Below, in pieces: positions 1 to 8,534 of a DNA stretch of 20,991 bases. The notes beneath the pieces were generated by a model. It was not told the DNA's origin, made no database searches, and saw nothing but the letters and a program-made list of their open reading frames with translations. The translations under genes were made by a program, and so were the position numbers. The stretch's first letter is position 1; each line of letters begins with the position of its first letter. The stretch spans positions 51,321 through 72,311 of the forward strand of contig NW_003158735.1 of NCBI RefSeq assembly GCF_000003605.2. Reading direction: 5' to 3'. This stretch comes from Saccoglossus kowalevskii. Taxonomy: Eukaryota > Hemichordata > Enteropneusta > Harrimaniidae.

Positions 1-117
1 CTGTTGTACTACAAGATAGGACATCCACATGTGGTCACACATGGACGTTCAGATCGGGTTCTATCAAAGTACGCTTCTCCAGTACTAATTGAAAGAAACA
101 TCTCGCCACTCTATATT

Positions 118-161
<44 letters not shown>

Positions 162-470
162 ATATATTAATATCTTAATTATCTATCGCCAAAAGCAACA
201 TTGCCTATCTATCGACATAAGACAAACACAAAACACCACCATCACGACATACAACATAAATATGATTTAATGTTTGACATTCGTGACAATATTAAATGAT
301 AATTGAAACTGGAGTGACCTTTGTGAACCAGTGAATAAACGACATTGATGTTAACTATTGGAGTAATTTATTTCTGACGCTTGCGAACTGTGATCCCTCA
401 AGTGAACTGTCTCTCTATTGATGGAATTAATTTGGAGTGAAACGATTCATCATCAATCATTCGCCACAAT
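1..470. other. Intergenic, AT-rich
   Basis: I see no coding region or RNA gene here. The only structured element is the AT microsatellite at 120-158. Similarity to the block starting near 8220 begins only at about 460-500. Confidence 0.5.
120..158. repeat. AT dinucleotide microsatellite
   Basis: This is an uninterrupted AT/TA dinucleotide run of about 39 bases, followed by imperfect AT-rich sequence. A similar run sits at 14932-14969. Such tracts are typical of AT-rich animal intergenic DNA and are prone to length polymorphism. Confidence 0.97.
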
Positions 471-499
471 AAGAACAGATTTATTTTAATTTGTAAAAA

Positions 500-690
500 A
501 CGTATTATCATCAAAAGAATACTTACGGGAATGTTGCTCGGAAAATAATTAAAACATATGGGTCTGTTAAAACTTGATAAGCCAAGGATATATTAATATG
601 TCTACCATATGTCACATTAATGCTATCACAATATTGCATGTTACCATATGTCAGCATAAATTACTGTTTAATGTTTAAACCCTTTTCACA
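500..690. repeat. Duplicated spacer block R1, copy 1
   Basis: This block matches 8221-8430 in the same orientation. Shared landmarks include GGTCTGTTAAAACT, GATATTAATATGTCTACCAT followed by TGTCAC, and the TGTTACCAT/TGTCA pairs ending in TTTAAACC. It is the first of five collinear blocks shared by the spacer left of copy A and the spacer left of copy C. I see no coding potential. Confidence 0.85.
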
Positions 691-844
691 CCAACTAATT
701 GCCATGTTTGGGACGGTTTTAAAATACTAGATACCACTTCATGCATGAAATAAAGCAACCAGCGAGGATCTTCTTTATAATATAATCCAAATACGTTTGA
801 ATGATGTTTCTGGAAAAGAAGTTTGTATAAAATTTAAAAAATAA

Positions 845-935
845 GCTTACATCACTTTACAACATTTTAAATTATACTATATTATACATTGATACAAACA
901 TGTATACCTTAAACTTAGCAAATGTTCAAATTGAA
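845..935. repeat. Duplicated spacer block R2, copy 1
   Basis: This block matches 9866-9948 in the same orientation. Shared strings include ACATCACTTTACAACAT, GATACAAA.ATGTATAC and GCAAATGT. In the other copy, block R3 follows at once. Here about 320 bp lie between R2 and R3, and that extra DNA contains glycosyltransferase relic E. Confidence 0.85.
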
Positions 936-980
936 AGAAATTCTCCCTTTATATAGTATATGTCCCTTATGTATCCACAT

Positions 981-1180
981 CGTTGAGAGAATCAGCACAG
1001 AATTACACTCCTAACACAATGTCCAGAATATAATGAGATTTATCTGTCCACAAAGCAGATGAAGTGGGTTTAAAAATCACACAGCGTCAGATTATGTTAA
1101 TAATACTCTTATATTACAAACTGTTTTGACATTGAAGTGTACAAATTAATAATAATTGACTAATAATTGAAGATGACATT
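981..1180 (-). pseudogene. Glycosyltransferase relic E (internal fragment)
   Basis: Read on the minus strand, this is a decayed internal piece of the same gene family as 6558-7616, covering roughly residues 156-228 of that protein. The clearest match is 1050-1160, where GAAGTGGGTTT, ACACAGCGTCAGATT and AATAATAATTGAC align with the segment around the family's E-x-D motif. The aligned Trp codon has become TGA (1077-1079) and the Glu of the E-x-D motif has become TAA (1092-1094), so it cannot encode an active enzyme. Similarity weakens towards 981 (CGTTGAGA, AGCACAGAA) and there is no N- or C-terminal part. It lies in about 320 bp that are missing between the matching blocks of the second spacer copy, so it was either inserted here or deleted there. 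The coding match is clear; its origin is inference. Confidence 0.75.
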
Positions 1181-1254
1181 TCGTGAGTGATGTCAACTAT
1201 TCTGTGAAACATGCATATGTGGGAGAGGAATCCTTGTCCCAATTTTAACCAGAA

Positions 1255-1430
1255 TGCTAAAAAATTATTAAGTGTTCATCAATGAAGTTGTAGTCATTGT
1301 TCCAATAAAATTTATATTCTGAAATTGTGTCAGTTTGTAATGGAACTCAAGATCTCATCACTTGGTCTCAAATTCATGCACGCATACAATATTGCTCCCA
1401 TCAAAACATTACATAGTGTATTGAGAATTC
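1255..1430. repeat. Duplicated spacer block R3, copy 1
   Basis: This block matches 9949-10090 in the same orientation. Shared strings include GTTGTAGTCATTGTTC, ATGGAACTCAAGATC and CATCACTTGGTCTCAAATT. The best-matching part contains a short open frame in both copies, but the frame is not preserved between them, so I treat it as non-coding. Confidence 0.88.
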
Positions 1431-1594
1431 CTTTGTGTCATTCCTCATGGAATTGTATGCATGAGTGCAACGCACATATTGCCATTAATTTATTCAACAT
1501 GCCAAGCATGTGCAGCAGAGTTAGCATGTTATTCGACTCTAAATTGCATTCTTGGTTAGTGCAATCTTGAGGTAAACTAAATTTCTTCTCGGAA

Positions 1595-1915
1595 ATTTTA
1601 TTTCGTCATCACAATCATTAGGATATCTTTGATCTCACTTTAATAACACCACTGTGCACCACGCAATTGCTCAGTTCTTGTACCTCACCAAACACTGCTG
1701 GTGGTATGTGTTACACTAGGAACGTGTAGAATGTAGGGACTCGCGTAGCCTTCACTGATGACACACCTGTCATACAAACAGATTATGTAGAATAGATATA
1801 TACAGCCTCGGCTGGATGCATTTTCTATATAATTACTTAGCTAGTTGTAAATATTTAATTAATGTAGTGGTTTTATTTAAATTATTGAACAGCTATAAAT
1901 TCCACTGTATGTAAA
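1595..1915. repeat. Duplicated spacer block R4, copy 1
   Basis: This block matches 10255-10690 in the same orientation. Landmarks are TAATAACACCACTGT.CACCACGC, TTGTACCTCA, TTCACTGATG followed by CTGTCATAC, and GTGGTTTTATT. The other copy carries about 135 extra bases (about 10410-10546) where this one has only a short stretch near 1738-1748. Confidence 0.88.
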
Positions 1916-2395
1916 TTGTGCGTCTAAATCCCGACGATTCAGTCAATTCAAGGGTGTTTAGGTGACAACACTTATATTTCTAATGAACATTAACAAAAAA
2001 AGGCAGTTTATGATATCTATCTTATTATATCTATCTGACACGTGTAAATATGCTATACACCTCTAAGAACAATTCGCCCCATGTGATCAAAATGATTGCA
2101 TCATATCTAAACACGTCCTTTACATCTCTTCAAGTTTATATAGGAACTAGTTCCAACGCTTCTAGTGAAAATTCGTTAGGCATTCCATGCTTCCGCCTTT
2201 AATCATAAGCGTGTTTGAATTTCAGCTATGGTCTTTGTGAACTATTTTTCAGCTCGTTATAATTTCACTGACGATGAAAAGTCAGCAGTTGACTTACAGT
2301 TGTCCATCATTAGTGTTTTAAATGGGCTTGCATAAAATTAAAATAAATTCACCCAATCACAGCAGGTATAATACACGGCACGTTATGTATGTATT
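1916..2395. other. Intergenic, part of duplicated unit 1
   Basis: No gene is visible. Short matches to 10700-10790 (around ATAATGAAAAGT versus GATGAAAAGTCAGC) suggest the duplication continues in a weakly conserved form. Confidence 0.35.
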
Positions 2396-2401
2396 ATGAG
2401 G

Positions 2402-2496
2402 TTATTACGAGAATACCTCAAAGTATGCACGAAGACAGTATCAACCTACGTGCAGCGTACTTTTTTCGGGCATACTTTGAAGTATTCTCGTAATAA
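2402..2496. repeat. 95-nt inverted repeat (hairpin)
   Basis: The arms 2402-2428 and 2470-2496 are 27 nt each and complementary with one mismatch; the left arm starts TTATTACGAGAATACCTCAA. A 41-nt loop separates them. Pairing can extend inward through 2430-2435 and 2463-2468. I found no counterpart in the duplicated spacer on the right, so it probably arrived or formed after the duplication. It could be a small MITE-like element or a template for a hairpin RNA; the sequence does not decide. Two short open frames cross it and are not taken as genes. Confidence 0.9.
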
Positions 2497-2814
2497 ATTA
2501 TTATCCATCTTTCTCTTCCAAGGATACACCATGGGAACGCCGAAATCAAAAATGTTTAGAAGCGAATCAACGAACTTCTTTGTGTAGAGGACACTTATGC
2601 GCGCAATCATTCTATATTTGAAATTCGCATTTCGTAATATGGTAGGATGGAAATACCCCGTAAAATACCGCAAAATTACGGCACGCTGTAACTTGTGGCG
2701 TTACGGTGACAGATGTATAATAATATAATATATCTCAAGTAGATAAACACGAAACATTACAAATCTACTATATATTCCATGGTGACACTAGCAAACACTG
2801 TCAGGTGTAATGTT

Positions 2815-2910
2815 TGGGTGTGTAAGTGTTCTGTAAGCCAAGGAGTCGCGACTAGCGTTGTGGAAATGGATAATGGAATAATCGCATTAATGAACTATCG
2901 GATTTCGTCA
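2815..2910. repeat. Duplicated spacer block R5, copy 1
   Basis: This block matches 11456-11525 in the same orientation. Shared strings include GCCAAGGAGT, GACTAGCG, and GGAATAATCGCATTAAT against AGAATAATCACATTAAT. It lies on the C-terminal side of copy A, just as its partner lies on the C-terminal side of copy C. Confidence 0.8.
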
Positions 2911-3169
2911 ATAACTGATTATAAATATTCTTGAGCACTAACAAGTTTTTTCCAAATAAAACAATAACATATTACAAGCAACATTTTGCAATGTACCCAC
3001 GCACACATAAACCCAATTGAAGTTTTTTCGGAAACATCCATTTATTTATATTAAACCTTACAAAATGAATATGCAAAATCACAATACTACATTACCCTAT
3101 TTACAATACAATACAAACACAATCACATTTATTACATCCCCATATTTAATGCCATTTGAAGGTTAAATT

Positions 3170-4162
3170 TTAACAGGCGTTGGCGATACAATGCACCGTA
3201 TCACATGATAAAAACCAGTGCCCCCATTTTTGGGCTCGTCTGATTTTGTTCTCGTTGCCAATAAGACAGTTGTTTTGCAGAACAACTGGAGTGAGGTTGT
3301 GTTGCATTTTTACGTTAAGATATCACTGCCCGCTGACAAATCTGTCCTTGGGTAGATAGTTCAGTCTTATTGGGTCCTCACGAATTGCGATGTGCGATAA
3401 CATTACTTGTTTCGAGCCTTTATTAGCACAAATTTTACGTTGTACGTCTTTAAACGTGCGCATATGTTTACTTAGCCTCACGAAGAGTGTATTCCACACC
3501 CGTTGTGTCGCTCTCGTTGAATTGAGAAACAAGAAATCAGCACAAAAACCATCTCCGTTAGCGTAATTTGCGACATTGACGTGCATATCTGATGGATGTA
3601 TCAGTTTACAAAAAAAATAAGAGGGTTTCCAAACCACACAGCGTCAGCTTCGCTTATTAATACACTAATATTACTCGCCAACAACTTATTAATCATCCGT
3701 ACACGGTCCAAATTGATAATAATTGACAGGCCCAAATGACATGGAATCTTCTGCTCCAAATTCTACAAGCAAGACATTCAGTTCTGGTCGCCAACCAAGT
3801 AATCCATCGTATGCAGCTTGGTCAGTAGTAATAAACACCGTTTGTCTCAATACGTCATCAAACAATCCACGTTGCAAATCCAACTTTTTGTGATATTCCA
3901 GTAAGCATAGTTCAAAAACTGCACGACGATAAAGTCATAACGTTTCTGTATAGCTGTACTTATTTTTAGTAACGGGTCATCTTGTACAACTCCATTCTCA
4001 TCAGGTACAAGCGTGCTCTTGGATGAGTCAGCCTGTCGTCTCAGAACCCGAGCGTTGTTGAGTGTCCCACCATCTCATATAAAGGAGATCACGTCAATGT
4101 CATAAATACAACGCAAAGACATAAGACAAAACGAGTTGCTGTCGTGAACTTATTTTGGGTCA
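3170..4162 (-). pseudogene. Glycosyltransferase pseudogene A
   Basis: This is a nearly full-length copy of the gene at 6558-7616, read on the minus strand. The aligned ATG is at 4160-4162, followed by the family's membrane anchor (RFVLCLCVVF). Motifs recognisable in order are STAIQKRY, TVFITTDQAAYDGLLGW, VNYYQFG, SDMHVNVANYA, IREDPIRLNYLP and RRAQKWGHWFL. Lesions seen: an in-frame TGA at 4089-4091, about codon 25; an apparent deletion of about 30 nt in the stem near 4030-4060; one base lost in an A run at 3860-3862; five bases lost near 3709-3710; one base lost between about 3607 and 3622; Trp to TGA at 3323-3325; and an early TAA at 3170-3172, about eight codons before the position equivalent to copy C's end. 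It cannot make the enzyme. The open pieces 3323-3637 and 3689-3883 are fragments of it. Confidence 0.93.
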
Positions 4163-5550
4163 TGATATTGCAACTGCGTTGGTACATAGCCTTGCAAACC
4201 AGTGGGTGAATTGGACCAGTCGTTTTATGGTTTTGACTGTTTACAAAATCACCACTTAGAGCTGGGAACAATTGTCATATACAATTTTGTGTTCACTGAA
4301 TGAATTGATGTGTGAATTTATATACTCTTGCAACACAGACCATTCCATTTCGACACTTAAAGTGACCAATCAACTATTTCATGGTATCCATGGTATTTGA
4401 GTACTTAAATAAAGACATATACAATTTCTGATGAAATCTTGTGCACTGTGTGTTAACACGAATGTTAACGAATAGAACAGGTCATTCAACAACAACAGTT
4501 TTACTAGTAGCACATGGCTAAAAATGCTACTGTATTTTTGTCATGTATTGAGGTTAGTCTTTTTAAAACTCCAATATTTCTTTTAAGAAAGTGATTTCAG
4601 GTTCCATGTACCAATCTACCTTAGAGTATATGATGTAACGTTTTGTAATTATGCCCTTCCCAATTAATACGGCTGATAACAATATTATATATACATCTTG
4701 TCGTGCATTAGCTTACTATTGCTCATTAGCCAATCACCATTACACATCCTTCTAAGCGATATGCTTTAACTTAGTTTACCTGAAAACGCGGATGTTTTTG
4801 CAAGTATTCAACATATTAAGCAGGATAATTGTGACATGTTCTGGCTAATTTACCATCTATGAACTGCTGTTATAGTTCATATTGTTACACTAATGACGTA
4901 AAATATAAAAACACTAAAATGCCGATGCAACATTAATCAACACATTCTTTAACATCATTCGCACTCAGTGTCCAAATTAAAAATTGAAAAAAACGGAATT
5001 GTTTGAGTAACACCAGGTATACATAGTAAAAATGATAAATTATAAGTTTTTTTTATTTATTTGTAATATAATATTACTTTATTTTATTCTGCCAGCATAT
5101 TGGAATCTAATAATGGGACAAACTCTGAATGAGATCTGCACAATGACTTTATTAATTAGAATGACGCGTTTTTTATTTGTTTTTATTTGACGCAGACTAG
5201 TTGGGTCGTTGTGATCACATTGAAGCAATCAGTGTAAACAAACATACTAAACAGTAAATTGCACCGGTGGGCAGACAGTCGGGAAAATGAGTATATGTTG
5301 TCCCAGTATTCAAGGCTCTTCATCAACAGTTTATTTGACGATTACATACAATTTTAAAGATATTCTTTTTCAAAATATTACTTATTGTGACTGCAAAATA
5401 GAATGGAACGGCAAATTTGCAGTGTGCGTCACTGGTGTGATAACGAAATATCTAACACAACGCATTGTGGTGCCATAGGAAGCTATGTTTAAATATAGCT
5501 CTGTCTTTTAACAGTGTCCCATACTACAATATTGCTGTTCCATTTTCATT
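4163..5550. other. Intergenic between copies A and B
   Basis: I find no gene, RNA gene or clear repeat here. The sequence is AT-rich with short homopolymer runs (for example near 5047). The 5' flank shared by copies B and C is not recognisable upstream of copy A. Confidence 0.5.
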
Positions 5551-5554
5551 GCTG

Positions 5555-5933
5555 TCACAGACAGTAGGTTATTCCAGCTCCCTGTATGTGGGCGATAATA
5601 GGGCATGATTTCCACCTGTGATAACTCTTATGAGAGTTCAACGCCGAGGGTTTATCGGATCCGAACTCGGCTCGTGACAAATGCGTAAACTCATTTAGTT
5701 CTACTGGCTCAATCGGTTGGGCTCCAATAAATGCGTCATGTGGTATGGTATGTGATTTTTGGTGCTGGTCTGTCAACCTCACATTGGAGATAGGGATGCC
5801 AAACGTGGAGCATGTAGACAGACATTCGTGTTTTAGTTTTTGTAGTGTTTGTGCTATCAGCTTGATGGAAGCCAGCATTTGGCATGTGTGGTGTCAAGGA
5901 GTACGGATGCGATGCGATATCTACTTGTACCAT
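5555..5933 (-). other. Unrecognised open stretch, two overlapping frames
   Basis: Two minus-strand frames overlap here: 107 codons at 5555-5878 and 65 codons at 5736-5933. Base composition is visibly less AT-rich than the surroundings, and a single frameshift near 5750 would join the ATG at 5931-5933 to the longer frame. That is compatible with a decayed exon or transposable-element fragment. I recognise no domain in either translation and see no splice or promoter support. It may equally be chance. Confidence 0.15.
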
Positions 5934-5944
5934 AGTCCTTAGAG

Positions 5945-6490
5945 AACGGTAACATGCAACTGTTGGTTTCCTTTCATGTAACCTTAGTTATAATCCTCTA
6001 CCCAATTAACACCTTAGTGAAACTAACAATAAATCTATGTCAACACTGTAACATCCTCACCTGTTCCATGAGCCAAACATGGCTGCCAGGGAGTAGCTAC
6101 ACAAAATGGACCAACTTTGTTGTTAGAATATGATCAGTAAAATTACATTTGATCAAAACTGAATAGCCAAGTCAATTCTATTCATACCAGTGAAAGTAAA
6201 ATTACACGTCAATGTCTTGAAATGTCGCTTACGCGTTTTAATATTGGCACAGTGCTTCATTTGAACTTACATTTTATTCGTATCGTTCGTATAGTAGACA
6301 TGGAACTGACTCAATATTAAATAATAACATCTACAACTCCTTTTACAAATATATCAACCGTACCATGTTTGTAAAGGAGTCGCAATTTTACGTTGTCTAT
6401 CTTCCTTGTATTTGAACTGTATTCCAGCTTGACATAAATGGCTGATATTTAACAATCAGTCCGCCCGCAATGATATAACACATTCGCAAT
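5945..6490. other. Intergenic downstream of gene B
   Basis: No gene is seen. It contains one short inverted repeat (6336-6380) and otherwise ordinary AT-rich sequence. Confidence 0.45.
6336..6380. repeat. Short inverted repeat
   Basis: The left arm ACTCCTTTTACAAA (6336-6349) is complementary to TTTGTAAAGGAGT (6368-6380) with a single bulged T and an 18-nt loop. It lies on the 3' side of gene B, about 180 bases beyond the stop codon. No function can be assigned. Confidence 0.7.
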
Positions 6491-6498
6491 GTAAAGTA

Positions 6499-6504
6499 TT
6501 TATT
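6499..6504 (-). terminator. Candidate polyadenylation signal of gene B
   Basis: On the minus strand this reads AATAAA, about 54 nt after the stop codon of the intact glycosyltransferase. Spacing and sequence fit a short 3' UTR. This is prediction only; AATAAA is common by chance in DNA this rich in AT. Confidence 0.45.
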
Positions 6505-6557
6505 TTTTAGTTATACCCATGTCTAATTTCATTCCAATACAAACAAAGTCGCTATAA

Positions 6558-7616
6558 CTAAAACGCCATATGGAAAGATACATTTTTACAGGCATTGGTT
6601 ATACATTGCGTCATATCCTTTGATAAAAACCAATGCCCCCACTCTTGGGCTCTTTTGATTTTTTTCTTGTTACCAATGACATAGTTATTTTGCAAGACGA
6701 CTGGAGTGAGGTTGTGTTGCATTTCTATACTGTTGTACCACTGCCCACTGACAAACTTGTTTTTGGGTAGATAATTCAGTCTGATTGGGTCTTCACGAAT
6801 TGCGATATCTGATAACATTATTTGTTCTGCACCTTCTTTACCAATGTTCTGTTGTTCTTCTTTGAACATGCTCATCCGTTTACCTAGTCTCTCGGACAGC
6901 GTATCCCACACTCGTTGTGTTGCTGTCGTTGCATTGAGAAACAGGAAACCAGCACAGAAACCATCTCCTTTAGCGTAATTTGCGACATTGACGTGCATAT
7001 CCGAGGGATCTTCTCGTCTACGGAAGAGTTGAAGTGGGTTTCCAAACCACACAGCATCGGACTCTGTTATTAATACACTAATATTTCTTGTCAACAACAT
7101 ACCAATTGTCTTTACACGAAACAGTCCAAATAGATAATAATTGACATGCCCAAATGACATAGAATTTTTAGTTCCGAATTCTAGAAGCAAGACATTTAGG
7201 TGAGGTCGCCAGCTAAATAATCCATCCCGTGCTGCTTGGTCAGTTGTAATAAACACCGTTTGCTCTAATACGTCGTTAAAACAATCAACGTTGCAAATCC
7301 AACTCTTTGCCATATTTAAGTAAGCGTGGTTCAAAAACTGCACAACGATAAAACCATAACGTTTTTGTATAGCTGTACTTATTTCAAGTAATTTGTTTTT
7401 CTCGGCACTTGTATTGACTCCGTTCACATTAGGTACAAGCACGCTCTCAGATGAATCAGCCAATCTATTATCGTGTCTATCGCCAGACATTACCATCTTC
7501 AACTCTGTACGTGGTCGAATGTTCCACCAAGAGAAGTATCCATGCAGGAACCCAGCCAACGTCAAAAATGTAACACACAAACATGATACAAAACGAGTTG
7601 ATATCTTTTGAGACAT
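6558..7616 (-). CDS. Intact nucleotide-diphospho-sugar glycosyltransferase B
   Basis: This is a single-exon gene of 352 codons with A at -3 of the ATG. The protein has type II Golgi layout: a short cytosolic tail, a hydrophobic anchor at about residues 9-28, a stem to about 80, then a PF03407-like transferase domain. Visible family features are FLNHAYLNMAKSWICNV (about 94-110), TVFITTDQAARDGL (120-133), the metal/sugar-nucleotide motif ITESDAVWFGNP (183-194), FCAGFLFLN (220-228), IREDPIRLNYLP (273-284), and VVLQNNYVIGN with EWGHWF near the end. The acidic motif is E-S-D (185-187), not D-x-D. Sequons occur at N68, N178, N228, N302 and N345. By family, it should transfer a sugar from a nucleotide sugar onto a secreted or membrane glycan; donor and acceptor cannot be told. 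Between B and C, codon changes at 7021-7300 are mostly synonymous (about 15 to 8 by eye), which suggests the protein has been under constraint. It is the only unbroken copy. Confidence 0.93.
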   Translation of the reverse strand: MSQKISTRFVSCLCVTFLTLAGFLHGYFSWWNIRPRTELKMVMSGDRHDNRLADSSESVLVPNVNGVNTSAEKNKLLEISTAIQKRYGFIVVQFLNHAYLNMAKSWICNVDCFNDVLEQTVFITTDQAARDGLFSWRPHLNVLLLEFGTKNSMSFGHVNYYLFGLFRVKTIGMLLTRNISVLITESDAVWFGNPLQLFRRREDPSDMHVNVANYAKGDGFCAGFLFLNATTATQRVWDTLSERLGKRMSMFKEEQQNIGKEGAEQIMLSDIAIREDPIRLNYLPKNKFVSGQWYNSIEMQHNLTPVVLQNNYVIGNKKKIKRAQEWGHWFLSKDMTQCITNACKNVSFHMAF

Positions 7617-7688
7617 CGTATTGCAGCTACATTAGCGGTATGTGTCTGAGCTTTGTGTGATCGCCTCATATTAGTGTTTTAGGTTTGA

Positions 7689-7694
7689 TTTATA
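7689..7694 (-). promoter_or_regulatory. Candidate TATA element of gene B, proximal
   Basis: On the minus strand this reads TATAAA, about 73 nt before the ATG. The equivalent position in the copy C flank reads TCTAAA. There is no transcript evidence; this is a motif prediction. Confidence 0.35.
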
Positions 7695-7716
7695 GACAAT
7701 TTATCGCGGGGAGGAC

Positions 7717-7722
7717 TTTATA
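7717..7722 (-). promoter_or_regulatory. Candidate TATA element of gene B, distal
   Basis: The minus-strand sequence is GCATATAAAG, about 100 nt before the ATG, next to the GC-rich patch CCTCCCCGCG that is conserved with copy C. Copy C has GCATATTTGC instead, so this element differs between the intact and the broken gene. Confidence 0.4.
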
Positions 7723-7984
7723 TGCAGATATGTCAAGTACAAGGTTATTATCTGACTGAAACCACAATGCTTAAAAGGCCAATATATATGTGATATTTTG
7801 GGAAATTGTGATACTTTCAAAGGCAATAGGCGAGTTCTAAGACCAATTTTGCATGTCATGCGAAATGGGTTTAATCCCCCATTTATCAATGGAATATCCT
7901 ATAAAAATATTGAACGTTTATTACACAATGCGAAAATGCAGTACCCTCGTGCACTTTTTAGAATTCATAGATCTCCTAGAATTT

Positions 7985-8200
7985 GAATACTGAAATATAT
8001 GCACAACTTATGGCTAATCGAGATTATCTCGAAATACCATATAGTCTAAAAGTCTACACTCTACAACATTGTATGAGCCTTGTATTAGAACACACCATTT
8101 GTGGGTTTCTTCTTATAAAAGTATAACTGACAAGTGTATGTTTATTGTCGCGTGACCTACATAACAGTTAGAGACAAGTTATAAGAAATAAGGTGATCGT
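7985..8200. other. Intergenic between the B flank and unit 2
   Basis: No gene or repeat is recognised. It separates the duplicated B/C flank from the start of the second copy of the duplicated spacer. Confidence 0.4.
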
Positions 8201-8220
8201 CCTGGGACAATTCAAAAGAA

Positions 8221-8430
8221 AAATTTTAATGTGTGTGAAAAACGTAATATTATCAAAAACTATAGGTACTTATGGATACACAGCAGAATCGAACATTAAT
8301 TTAAAAGATATTGGTCTGTTAAAACTGAATAATGCAGCGGATATTAATATGTCTACCATGTGTCACCTTAATGTTATCAGATGTTACCTGTTACCATCTG
8401 TCACCATTAATATGCCATGATTTAAACCAA
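8221..8430. repeat. Duplicated spacer block R1, copy 2
   Basis: Partner of 500-690, same orientation. An open frame of 75 codons crosses it but is not conserved in the partner, so no gene is called. Confidence 0.85.
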
Positions 8431-8534
8431 AATTGCATTCAATTTTTTTACACCTTCTAATTGATATGACAGAAGCGTCCGTAAAAACATTATATGTCTG
8501 AATAAAATAAACGAGTAACTTCTTTGATTTGCGA

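Larger units (their letters stand above)
7617..7975. repeat. Duplicated 5' flank of gene B
   Basis: This is collinear with 13045-13405, the 5' flank of copy C, with small indels. Shared strings include GATCGCCTCAT, AATTTATCGCGGGGAGGA, CAAGGTTATTATCTGACTGA, ATATATATGTGATATTT and CCATTTATCAATGGAATATCC. The promoter was therefore copied together with the gene, which argues against simple retrocopying for the B/C pair. Confidence 0.95.

Noticed and set aside
1325-1570. 81-codon plus-strand frame in block R3
   Set aside because: The duplicated block at 9949-10090 does not keep this frame, so it is not a conserved protein.
2396-2673. Short open frames on both strands across the 95-nt hairpin
   Set aside because: They are mirror translations of the inverted repeat and not independent genes.
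2640-2705. Short repeats around CCGTAA / TTACGG
   Set aside because: The arms are only about six bases and could arise by chance.
7393-7611. 72-codon plus-strand frame
   Set aside because: It is the antisense shadow of the N-terminal part of gene B.
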